Made by a program: the position numbers and the translations under genes. Under the pieces are notes generated by a model. It had not been told where the DNA came from. It was given only the letters and a program-made list of their open reading frames with translations, and made no database searches. From Dicaeum eximium (lineage: Eukaryota; Chordata; Aves; Passeriformes; Dicaeidae): DNA of 64,000 nt. The stretch's first letter is position 1; each line of letters starts with the position of its first letter. Positions 18,806 through 29,650 of the stretch are shown piece by piece. The stretch is from the NCBI GenBank assembly GCA_013396995.1, contig VWZP01005658.1, forward strand, positions 4,645,167 to 4,709,166, read 5' to 3'.

Positions 18806-21800
18806 CTGTGCCCAGGCTGTGCCAGTAGCAGGGATGTAGAGTAGCATTTATTTTCCTTGGGAAGGGAGGGTGCTGTGCTGATCTCCTCCTTCAGCTCCCA
18901 CTGTTGTTACTGTTTCCACTAAGCTGAATAAGGGGTGACAACAAATATTTCCCTTCTACATTTTATTTTTAACATGAAAAGAAGTATCTGGGAAGGCAAA
19001 AATAACATTTTCCCAGGTGGGAGGCCCAAGTGAGCGAGAGACAAGCAATGAAATACTGCTGCATCCTCCCCTCAGCTGTGTGAGTCCAACACATCAGTGC
19101 TGGACACTCAGCAACACCCATCCTTTCACGAGTGCCACCACCCTGCTGTGCTGCCCCCTCCATACCCACTGGGTCCAGCAGGGATGCATGTCCCTGGCAT
19201 GCTGTGGTGGAGCCTCCTCTCCCCCACCCATGGAGTGGCAGGGAGCATGAGAGGCAGGCAGAGGTTCCGCACACCTCAAGTTTACAAGGTGGTGGCAATC
19301 CTTGCCCTCCTCTGGCCGGGCATCTTGGGCTCATATGCCCTTTTCGTACAGTTGCTTTGGTCTAATAAAAGCAAGAAATGTGTTTTTATAGGCTTTGTGG
19401 TCTGCCTTTCATTAATCACATTTCTTTGCGTTCTTGTTGGTTTGTTCTACTTCAGTGACTGGCAGTGGCCACCAGCTCTCCAGCTGCGTGGGCTGTTCTG
19501 CTGGTGCTGGGGTGTGTTTGTTGATTTATGGAAGTGGTTTTCAAAAAATAATATTTGAAATGGCCAGGTAACAGCCAAGTGCAGGGAGAGGACATATCAG
19601 CAGCACTTGCATAGCAGTGACCCAGCTATCTGGTTCTTGTAAAAGCAAATATTTTAAAGAGTCTTAGGCTGTTCTGCTTCCTTCACAATTTTGAGAATAT
19701 TTTGAGAATTTTGAAAATTGTGGTCTTTTTTACTATGGTTTCCCTGACATGGGGATCACACGTGGCAAACATATAAACCCTTTCTGAGACCCAGTTAGTG
19801 GTACCATTGAAGGCTACATTTTAAATTGTTTTCATATCTATCCTTTTGAAAGAAAAGATGGATGCTCTTCCCTCCTCCCAGTGCAGAAAAATGGAAAGCC
19901 AGGTTCTATCCCCAAGACTTGGAGGAGCCTGTCCACTCCAATTATCAGTGCTAGGGACTTGGTCCTTACAGCCAACTGTGACACACATTCTTGCTCAACT
20001 TCTTTTCCCCTCAGTTTTTCTTGGAGGTTTTGTGAAGATGAGCAGAAAGAGGAGACAAAGCTCTGAAAGCAAATGCTTCTTCCCTGGCAGGTGTCTGAGC
20101 AGCCCCCTGTCACTCGGCATGTTTGGCTCCTGCCACCTGCAATGAGGACAGGGGCAGGAACTCCTGCAGGGAGTACTGCAGAAGAGATGGCCAAAAGCTC
20201 AGGCTGCCCTGAGCTGCAGCAGCAGTGCCTGCTGAGCCTCGCTGGTGCCTGAGGGCAGGGCCAGCACCCACAGCCACCAGAGAGCTGTTGGAAGGGCCGG
20301 GGATGTGCTGCTCCACCAAAAGGTTTCTAAGGCAGGGCTGCTGGAAGGAACCGCAGGGAAATAGGGATCAGACAGAGCAGGCAGCTAATTGGGAGGAGCA
20401 AAAATACATAGGTAAGATAAAAGAGAATGTTTGCATTGTCTGGAATCCCCAGGCCATGCCAGGTTTGCCTCCAGCTGTTTGGTGAAAAGCCCTTTCCAGC
20501 CTTTGAGAGGGTCATGGTTAGTCTGGAATCAAACAAAATGAGCAAGCGAAGGCGAGCAGGCAGGAAGGCATGAAACCAGCTCCTTTGACTTTTGGGAGGA
20601 CTGGGAACCTCGTAAATGCAATTGCTTGTGGTGGTGTAGCACTCAGATTGCCACAGCTTTTGCATGACAGTACCAAGAGACCCCACCTAAGGCTGGAGCT
20701 GCTCCAGGCTCTGGAGAGAAGAACCTGTGGCCTGAATACACAAAACAGGAGTGGAAACAGGCAAGAGATTACTTTCCCACAGGCAGAGTGGGGCAGAGCT
20801 GGAGCCGCCATCACCCCAGTTAAGGCCGTGGCCACCAGCTGCCTTGCTCTAGGGGCAGGCTCAGGACTCAGCTGTGTAAACTTATGGGGACCTGGGCAAG
20901 AGCTGGATGAGCCCAAGGAATTTTTGGGAGCTTAATGTACAATGTCAGTGGGAGCCTGGCAGGGCTTTGAGATGTGACAATAGGACAGAGACATCTGGGC
21001 AGTATGCTGTCACTCCCAGCTTGCTCAAATCTTAGTCCCTGCTGCCAAGTAAAGTACTTTGGAACGTGGAACACTGAGTCGTTCTTAAACCTCAGCCTGG
21101 GAGTCTCTCCCTAAAGAGAGGAAGGGGGTGGCAGGCAAAAGCAAGGTCATCCTCAGCCTCTTCCTTCTTCCCACCAAGTTGGGCAATGGTGGAATGCAGC
21201 AGGGACCCTGATGTGCCTGTCCTTGCTTTGGGCTCCCAGAGAAAAGGGACTGAAGCCACAGGTGCTCCATGGGAATGAGCACTGCAGCCTCTGCAGGGTT
21301 GGGAAACTGATGTTATCACAAGGGAGGGTTCACCTCAGCAGAGAGGTGAGGAGCAGCCCCCCCAGCCCGGCCCCACGTCACTGCCCCAGGGCCTCTGCCA
21401 GCTCTGCGGGATGGAGGCCCCAGCGGAGGCGGGCTGGGAACCACCTGGACTGCTCCAGCAGACAGGGCAATGCCAGTCACAGCACACTGTGAATCACCAG
21501 CCCTGGCGTGCAGCTGGATCCTTCACCTGGCAGGAGCTGGGTGCACCTGGGTACACCTCCTTTCCTGACACAGGGGCCTTTCCCTGAGCAAGGGCAGGGG
21601 CCTTAGAGTCTCCTGCTGCAAGGCAGGGCTGGGAGCAACTGAACAGCTGAAGCCCTGGAAGATACTTGCCTGGGCCTCCTGGGAATCTACACAGTGTTTC
21701 TATGGGCTTGGAAACTCCATGGTGAAACTTCATTCCACATTCCATGTGTGGAAAGAGGTTCTGAAGTCAGCACAAATTCAGAAAAAATACCCAATGCATG

Positions 21801-22115
21801 TGAATAAAAGCTTATGTGAGGGAAAACATTGCCTGCAAAGAGGGCCCAGACTCTGGGCAGCTGCTCCTCCACTGCCGGCCTAGGGAGCATGTGGGAAGAC
21901 CCTTCCTTCCCTGCACCAGGATCTCATTTGACACCTCTCCGAGTGCTCTGTCAGGCTGCCCCAGCACCCACGGGTGCACTGGGACACTGCCAATCTTTGC
22001 ACCGCCTGCCTGGCTCCCTGGGCAAGCTGGCCAGCCTGCCTGGGAAGTGAGCCTGCTGTTTGGCAGGAACCACTGTGCTGCTCTCCAGGCTCCAGTGCTT
22101 CCCCGAGGCACCAGC
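18801..22115. other. Unique sequence; one hydrophobic open frame of uncertain meaning
   Basis: The plus frame 19097-19558 (153 codons) has two hydrophobic stretches, around residues 65-85 and 94-115, and a charged Trp/Lys-rich end, resembling a small membrane protein. The hydrophobicity follows from T-rich DNA, there is no homology I recognise, and the 5' half is low-complexity, so I do not call it a gene. CACAATTTT at 19684-19692 and AAAATTGTG at 19714-19722 form a 9-bp inverted repeat around two TTTTGAGAAT copies. The rest shows no feature. Confidence 0.4.
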
Positions 22116-22119
22116 GCTG

Positions 22120-22520
22120 GCCCCATGCAGACCCTGCCTGCACTCAGGGGATCGCCGAGGGACACGAGGGGTGCCGGGGCAGCGCGGGCAGATGCCGGTG
22201 CCGCGGGCAGGGAGCGTGGGCCGCTGGGCACGGCGCCGCGGGCCGGGCAAAGCCGCGCAGACAAAGGGGAGCCAAACCCCCAGGGGAAGGCTTGGATCAG
22301 AGCCTGTCCCAGAGTGTTAAGCTGCTCGCACAAAGCTCCTTGAGCCCAGGCCGGCTCTGCCCCCTCCGCTGCCTTCTCCCTCTGCGGGCAGGGCTGGTGC
22401 CAGCGTCGGAACCTGCTAATCAGTAGCTACAGCAGCCGCAGCCTCCCTCAGGCCTCCCAGCCTCCCTTCCCTCCCTCCCGCCTTGACTGCCGGCCAAGCG
22501 CGGCCGAGCCTGCCGGCGCA
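22120..22520. promoter_or_regulatory. Internal CpG-rich patch
   Basis: About 18 CpGs fall in the 125 bases from 22140, with several CGCG tetramers, and a second cluster lies at 22480-22520 (CCGGCCAAGCGCGGCCGAG). Between them CCTGCTAATCAGTAGC near 22410 adds a homeodomain-type core. This could be an alternative promoter, an orphan CpG island or an enhancer. Frames up to 176 codons overlap on both strands without domains. Confidence 0.42.
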
Positions 22521-24225
22521 GGAATGTGTGAGAGCCATGTGTCACTTCTCCAGACTGTGGGAAAGTGCTGCTCCAGTGAACTCACAGCAGCTGCCCTGCC
22601 CCAGCCCCAGCCCCGGCCCTGGCCCCGGAACAGGAGCTGGGCTGGGCGCCCTGGGACGCCGGTGCACTCCCACTCCACTCGCCTCAGCGTGGGTCCCCTG
22701 CCAGCCCCCAGCCCTGCGGGTGACAAAGAACATCTGAGCCCCCGGCGCCTGCCACAGCCACCGCGGGTGGTGAAGGAAGGGCTGCTGACCTGGTTTTCCT
22801 TTAGAAACAGTTGTTTCCCTGCACTTTTAAGTTGCCTTTTTTTTTTTTTTTTTCCTTTTTTTTTCCCTACATGAAGGGTGTGGGTGCTGAGAACAGGAGC
22901 AGCCACTCCGGGAGCCAGGAGCTGCTCCCAGGCCGCATTCTGGCCACCTGGCACTTGTACAAGGCTCTTCGTCTTCAAAGCCCTGGGCAGACAATGGCCC
23001 CTTTCAGGCTGCGTGGTGCCTGCAGCCGGCCAGAGCCCTGGCCATGGTCAGCCTGGCATGGGCTCGGCCCTGGCTCCAGCACTGGACATGTCTGCCCTCA
23101 TCTATGAGAGAAAGCAGACGATGCTGTGTGCTGGGGGGGATGCTCCTGAACCCACATTCCAGCTACTGGGGGAGCAGTCAGCCCCCTCCCTTTTCTCTAG
23201 CATCCTCCTTGCCCACCACAGCCCTTTTGGGTGTTGCAGTGGCTGTCAGCAGGGCATCTCCCAGAGGAGCTTGGTGCTGGAGCATCAGCATGGCCCTCAG
23301 CTCTGTGTGGAGGGGATGGCTGCCTCTCTGCGGGAGCCCCCACGCCCGGCAGCTCTAAACGCACACAAAAGCAAGACCAAGCTGAATAGAGGGTGGGGAA
23401 CAGCCTGTCCCCTTTTTCCCCCCAGCCCCCTGCCAGGGGATTAATTGCCAACCCAGGGAGCAGGAGAGCCGGGCCGGGGCTTGGCAGGAGGGCAGCAATG
23501 CAAAGCACTGAAGCAGTGTGTTCAATGGTTGGCTGGTGTCTCTGTGCCTGCTGCCAGCCCTCCCCAGCTTCCTCCTTGCCGTGCTGGCCCCAGCCAACCC
23601 GGCTCTACAGACAAGCACCTATTTCTGCCCTCATTTTCATCTCCTTCTCCTAGGCCTGCCATGGGCTCTCATTAAAGCTGCTTGGTGGGGACTCATTAAC
23701 TTGGCAGGCTCAGTGAACCTAGGTCAATTAAAATAAAGCTCCTTAGCTTCTCTGCCCTCTGCTTTTCTGCAGTGTTGCCCCACTCTCCTACTCCTGCCTA
23801 CATCCCAAACCAGGTAGAACAAGGATAACAATCCCCGACCTGCAGCGTGTCCTGTGTGTGTCAGTCCCAGGACCATCTCTGCCATAGCTCTTGGCCCAGG
23901 TTAGCACCAGTGACTCTTGGGGGGCATGCCTGGGGAGAACCTCTTCTGCAGGAAGCTGCAGCTCCCATTAGGGTGGCTGAGGTACTTGTAATAAGCAGGG
24001 TAGGATAGCTGCAGTCTGAAATTGTGCTATCTACATGCCCTTAGCCCCTGCCAGCACAGCTGGCTGCAGTGCTCCTTGATGGGTCCGGTGCTGATCTTGT
24101 GCCTGCAGACCCCCAAAACATCTCCCACCAGGTCCCCTTAAAGTAAGAGTGCTGCTCAGGAGTAGAGCCAGCTCCCCAGACTCCATGGTGCCCAGGACAT
24201 GTTGCTTGGCCAGCAGCCATGCTCA
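22521..24225. other. Unique sequence with one T tract; no gene
   Basis: A T-rich tract runs 22837-22864 with CC interruptions. CCCCAG-type short repeats lie near 22600-22630. The 188-codon plus frame 22878-23444 has no domain and overlaps minus frames. Confidence 0.45.
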
Positions 24226-24229
24226 GATG

Positions 24230-24520
24230 CCCAATTCACCTGAGACTTGATTCCACAGCTCTTGATACATTTGCGCAAATATTAAAATGGGTCCATTGTC
24301 AATGATAGCTTTAAGACTTGCTCCCTTTTCACCAAAAAATTATCTGGATGCTCTGCAGCCAGTGGAGAGCTGGAATAACTCTGATAGTGCCTTATTATTG
24401 ATTTCTTAATGACTCCAGTCAGCATGTTGTGCACCTTTTGCTATTTCAGAAACTTTTGGAGAGTGATGCTGACTATCTGGTTAGAGCTATGCAAATTCAG
24501 AGGGACAGACAGAAGCAGAT
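24230..24520. promoter_or_regulatory. Candidate element with palindromic C/EBP-like and SOX-like sites
   Basis: ATTTGCGCAAAT at 24269-24280 is a perfect 12-bp palindrome containing TTGCGCAA, the optimal C/EBP dimer site. CCATTGTCAATG at 24293-24304 contains a SOX core (CCATTGT) and forms the palindrome CATTG-T-CAATG. Downstream, CCTTATTATTGATTTCTTAATGACTCC (starting near 24390) is AT-rich. No coding signal is seen. Confidence 0.4.
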
Positions 24521-25500
24521 CTCAGGCTTTCACCCTTTCTAAATCTGTTGTCTAAACCCAAACAAACCAAAGCTATAATAAAATTAGCTTGGAGTCTTTC
24601 CTGGGTAGCATCTGTGCAGACTGGAAATCTGCTGCTGCCAGACAGATGATGATATTAGCGGGTACAGAATGAGGCCACGGGTGTTAAAGACCATGGGCCA
24701 AGCCAAACACTGGATACAAATGCTCCCAGGCTCTGGGAAAACCCTGACCCAGGCACTGACTGGACAGCATGGCTGGGGCTTATCTCTGCAAACCGAGGAA
24801 AGCAGTGTGGCCTCTCTGGCCCTCCACTGTGGACAAGCTCCAGCACAGTGAGAAAATCTGGGGCTCCAGCATCTTACTGGCACCTTTTTCACTACCTGGC
24901 CACAACTGTGATGGCTCACATCCTTTCACATTGCAAGGGCAACATCTGATGTGCCACCTGCAAAGAGCTGTGCTCCACCTTGGGAGCAGAGGCAGACCTT
25001 GACTGCAAGATTGTGCCTGCTGCTCTCCTACTTGCCTGTAAGTATCCCCACACAGCCTCTCAAGTGGAGAAAATATTTGCTGTCAGCATTAGGTTTAGAT
25101 CTAAAGTCCTTGCTTGAAAGCCCTTGACTTGGGACAGCTCACATGAGGAGGAACTGTGCTTGGAAGCTCGAGGTCATCAGCTTCTCCTTGCCAGAACTGA
25201 GCAAGAAAAGCAAACAGCTCCTACAGCCCTTCTCTGGTTTGGGTTTTGTTACACTTTCCAAATGCATCAGTCAAATATTCATGAAGGATCAGCCAAATCT
25301 TTCCCAGGCTTACAAGCTCAGTTCCAAATAAGCCTTGGCCTTACTGACACTCGACAGAGGTCTGATTGCACTGGCAGGAGGAAGAAACATGGAGTGTGAG
25401 GTTTAATGAGCCCTGTGCTATGGCAGCTCATCATCTCTGCAGTGCTGGTCCAGATTCTTTTTAAAGGCAGACTGGGCTCCCCTTGTCGCTCTGCCCCTCC
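24521..25500. other. Unique sequence, no feature recognised
   Basis: Short overlapping frames only (up to 111 codons). No repeat family seen. Confidence 0.45.
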
Positions 25501-25504
25501 GCAG

Positions 25505-25645
25505 TGAGTCACTGGAGCGTGGATCATACATGTACATAAGTGCTAATGACTGTGTTTATGTCCCAGCTGTATTTGCTACGCAACATTTGACTCTCATGTG
25601 ATGCAAAGGTGAGAAGAGTGAATTAGCTTGCTTAAACTTCTCCTG
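25505..25645. promoter_or_regulatory. Small AT-rich candidate element
   Basis: CATACATGTACATAAGTGCTAATGACTG (25525 on) and GTGAATTAGCTTGC (25619 on) carry homeodomain cores, and CATGTGATGCAAAGG near 25595 adds an E-box-like word. Frames are closed by stops. Confidence 0.25.
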
Positions 25646-25974
25646 TGTTCATGAAGGTGCCCAGCAGCACCCAGGATCATGAATGCATCAGTGACCAGCT
25701 CTGTGTGGCCCAGCTGGGCAGAGCCATCCCACGGGAAAGGCACTGGTTGTGTCCTTGTGCCTGCTGAAAGCAGCCTGCAATATCAGCTGAATGCTCAGAA
25801 ATTAGGGGCAAGAAGAATGCAGATGATGGGACGTTTTTCTGTTTCATAACTCAGGAGTTTGGGGGTGCCAGAGGTTGTTGGGACCTCTAAAGATAATTAA
25901 CTGCTTTCCAAAATTCCTTCTCAGGGGACATCTGAGTGCTTTTTTAGCAGTAACCCCAATCCCCTAGCAGCGAA

Positions 25975-26823
25975 CTAAGAAATGGTGCACTGTGCATGCG
26001 AGGGCTGAGCTACAGCACAGATATATGGTGGAGCTGCCCCAGTCCCACTGCTCTCCAGTGTCCCCTGGCTGCCTTTTGCACAGCACTGGTGCAGTGTGTG
26101 AGGAGTCCTACAGCTGTCTGCCATCACCCAATGCTGGCTGATTGCTGGGATGCTCCTGGACACTCCTGTCTGTGTGGGGCCAGGGCTCCCCCACTGTTGC
26201 CAGAGGTGCCACTGTGCAGACTGACCCTGCTGCTGAAGGCACAACTGCAGCAGCACGGAGCACATCCCCACAGCTCCCTCCCTTTCAGCCAGCTGGGAGG
26301 CAGCAGGTTTGGCAAGCAGGACAACAAAAATACCGTCAGGGGATTGCCAGCAGGCCGAGGGGTCCGATAGCTTCCCCTCTGCTCTGACCTTAGCTGCTGA
26401 GCACTCGAGGGGCTCATCGGGATAACGTTTCTCCTCACTGCTGATCCTGCTTAGCGGGCACATTGCTGGGATGGCAGAGCCACCCTGACCTCTCAACACC
26501 CAACACAGGCCACGGCTCAAATTCAGGGCACCTGCTGCCATAAGGCAGCTCAGGAAACCTGGCCAAGGGGCTGTTGCAGTTTGAGCCCCCAGCAGTGGGC
26601 CCAAACCCTCTGACAGCAGATCCTGCACTGCCACATGCAGCGTGCGGAGTACAAGGGGTGGAAAGCAGCAAAGCAGGTTCCACAGCCCCTTGGCTACCTT
26701 GAGCTTGCAAAAACCAGGAGCCCTGTGGGGCACCTCTGGGTGCTCAGAAGGGTGTGGGGACCCTGCACATGGGACAAAGGTGCCACCTTGCCCTGAAGAC
26801 CCATGCTGGGTTGTTGTCTCCAA
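25975..26823 (-). other. Longest open frame in the window (282 codons), not supported as a gene
   Basis: The translation has no domain, signal peptide, repeat or catalytic motif that I recognise. It is rich in Cys, Ser, Gln, Ala and Gly, and the plus strand is also open over parts of it (124 codons at 25996, 87 at 26642). I could not define splice sites that would make it an exon. The length is unusual for chance but reachable in GC-rich DNA with few stops. Possibilities are a chance frame, a terminal exon of an unrecognised gene, or a remnant of a mobile-element protein. Confidence 0.2.
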
Positions 26824-27345
26824 GGGGCATGTCTTGTCCCCACATCAGAAGAAAGGGACTGTCATCATCCTCCAGCCCCACAGGTTTCCCCAGAGTCAGC
26901 ACTAAGACACCATGAGCCGCCTGTCACCACTGGCTCTGGGAGAGGTCTGGGGGTCACCATCACTCTCCCACCATGACAAGGGAGGAACAGGATGATTTGA
27001 CAAGAACCCAACCCTGCCAAGTCCTGGGAGCTCTTGCTGCTTTGAAAAAGGAGGGGATTTAGCTGAACTGGTCAAAAAGATGCATTTTAGCCAGAAGTTT
27101 TGATTTTTAAAAGTATTTCCAACTCCAGTTTCTAATTTAAATTCAAAAGGAAAAAAGCCTCAAAATGCTATCATTTAAAAAATCTGGTTTTATTAAAATA
27201 CTGGTGTCATGAAAATCAAAAGCTCCTTTGTGCTTGAAATCCTTACCCTAAAAACAAATGCTTTCTGTAACAAGTACATTTTTAATAGCAAAAAAAATTA
27301 AACCAAAGCTACTTCTTTGATGCTAAACTTTTTTTTTTTTTTTTG
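26824..27345. other. AT-rich stretch ending in a T tract
   Basis: From about 27060 the sequence is AT-rich with repeated TTTAAAA and ATTTAAA words, ending in a T run at 27329-27344. No repeat family or gene was recognised. Confidence 0.45.
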
Positions 27346-29515
27346 TCAGTGTTTGGTCCTCTCATTAATCTGACTCCATCCAGGATGGGGGAAAACTTCA
27401 ACATTGAGAATGACAGCAAGCACAGGAGCGGGGCATGGAAGGAAAGCCAGGACAACTGGGCTAGAGCTTGGCTACCTTCAACCAGATACCTCCAGGGGAG
27501 GGCAGGGCAGGAGGAAGACTTTAATAATTAGTCCTGGGCTCTCTGGAGCATTTCCAGTTTGCAAATTAGCACTGCTTTATTAGGCTCTAATTCAATCCGC
27601 TCCAGGACATTGCTTGCAAAAGACTTTTTGAAGATGAGGTGTGGGAAGTGCCCCAGTCTGGGGCTCATGCATGACCTGTGGTGACACACCCTGGATGGTG
27701 CCTGCCCTGGCTGGGTTCCACCCTCTTCCCCATCCTTTGCAAGAGAGCAGAATGTGACCCCAGGGTTGCTGGAGATCCCTGACTGCATTAAGTGACATGA
27801 TAAATCCCACTTCCATGACAAGACATGTATTTGTTAGTGTGTAGGGTTTGCTGGAAATCAGGGTCTTTTGGGCAGTCTGGGCAGTGATGTCTGGGGGAGA
27901 GCTGGGGAGCCTGCTCTGCACTGGGAGAGGGAAGAGGCTGAAAGGACGGTGGAGCCTGAAAGGCCATCAGAGCTGCCCATGCTCGCAGCCCAGCCTAGCA
28001 CCAGTTCAGCAGCCCAGGCAGCCCCTCCCTGCTCCGCACAGGATAACCTAAAAGCCTCCCAGGCTCCTTTCCCAAGACCCTCTGAGTGGAACAGGGTTTT
28101 CCAGTGCAATTGGTCTGGGATAACATCCATCCCCTACAGGGAGGTCTGGCTTGCACAGACACACATGCACACACAGCCTGCAGTCTTGTGTCAGTGGTGT
28201 CCACAGCAGCCCAGCCGCCCAAAACCTGCCTCCTTCCTCTAGCAGCTGAAAAAGTAGTCCCTAACTAAAACGTGGCAAGTCTAATTTTTGGGTGACAGCC
28301 CACAAGATGGGCAGAGTTTGACTGAAAACCACACATGAAAAGTGTGTGGTTGGATATTGCCACCCCCAGAGATGCATTTTTCCTGTAAGTGTGACCCCTT
28401 GGTTTAAAATTGGATGATTTTCATAAAAGGAGGGAAGAAATTGCACGAGATCCTACAAGGGGACTAATAAAAACTGCAAGACTGAAAGCCCCTGTCCCTA
28501 AACCCTAAAAAAGGGTTAGCCTTGGTTCTTTCCCCCCACGCAGAAAGTTCTTGTGCCTTCTGAGTTCACTTCTGAGAATGAAACGCTCTGGCAAACAGGG
28601 TGAAAGGAGAGGGTGGAGAGGAGGGAATGAAGAGGATGAATGGGAGGGATCCAGCCCTGTTCTTATCTGATGGCTGCTGAGTGAGGCATGATGAATTCCC
28701 CAGCAACAGGTCTGTTTTGTCAGAAGGCCTCTTATCAGATGGCACAAGCCCAGTGGTCTGGCCATGGCCATTAATCACCCATCAGCAGCTCTCCTCCAAA
28801 GAGAAAAGTTTTCCTCCTCTTCCCTGTTGGCCCCAAGCCCTGCTCCCATAAGCTGCAGGAAGAAGCTTCCACACAGCGAAAGCCCCCCACCCCCAGAGGA
28901 GCACAGGAGATGGCCCCGTGATGGGGATGGTGGAGACCTCACACCCTTCAGATAAGGGAATGGAAGTGGGCGTGAGGTGTGGGAGAGCAAACCACCCCAG
29001 TCCCATGAGCCCCCTTCCCCTTCGTGTTGAGTGCCTGGGACACGGTGGCAGGGGCACACCCCGGGATCAGCTGGTGTCCATCCCTGAGCTGGGAGGAGCG
29101 GCATGGGCTGGAACAGCAGGGTGGTCAGGCACCCCAGACTTACTGACAGCCCCCTTTGTCTGACCTCTGCCTCCACAGCCAAAGCTGCAGAGCCTCTGCC
29201 CCAGCATCACTCATGCCAGGGGCTTTGGGGAGCAGGTTTGGTGGCTGGTTTGGCTCCCACACCAAACCAGGGGCCCTGGCACCCTCCTTGCCTGTGTTCT
29301 CTAATCCCCAGGCTGCTGCTCCATCCCCCCTGCACAGCAGCTGCCGGCTGCCTGGAGCTGCACAGCGCTCTCAGCTCGCTCCATTTTCTCACGGTGCTTG
29401 TCTGCAGCTGGTGGTGGGTGACAGGCTCTGTGAGTTGAGCTCTAGGAAGCCTCTTTTTATTTTATACCTGTCTTTCATTGTCTTTCCTGGGTTAGCTCAG
29501 ACTCAGGAGTGAAGA
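27346..29515. other. Unique sequence; small telomere-like hairpin and purine-rich run
   Basis: CCCTAAACCCT at 28496-28506 is followed by AGGGTTAG at 28512-28519; AACCCT and AGGGTT form a 6-bp hairpin with an AAAAA loop. A purine-rich stretch spans about 28595-28650. Overlapping frames up to 135 codons have no domains. Confidence 0.45.
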
Positions 29516-29519
29516 TGCT

Positions 29520-29650
29520 TCCACCCCAGGGTGACAGGCGGACAGGAAGAGCCATAAGAAGCAATTTTAATGCAAAGCAATTTGTCAGAGCAAAGGGAGA
29601 AGATGCAAATGTGCATATGTGTCATCTTGTAATGTATGTGGGCATATCAG
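29520..29650. promoter_or_regulatory. Small AT-rich candidate element
   Basis: GCAATTTTAATGCAAAGCAATTTG (from about 29560) and GATGCAAATGTGCATATG (from about 29600) include an octamer-like ATGCAAAT at 29603-29610. The evidence is only motif content. Confidence 0.25.

Noticed and set aside
18557..18847. Lysine-rich protein on the minus strand
   Set aside because: Simply translates the long T tract.
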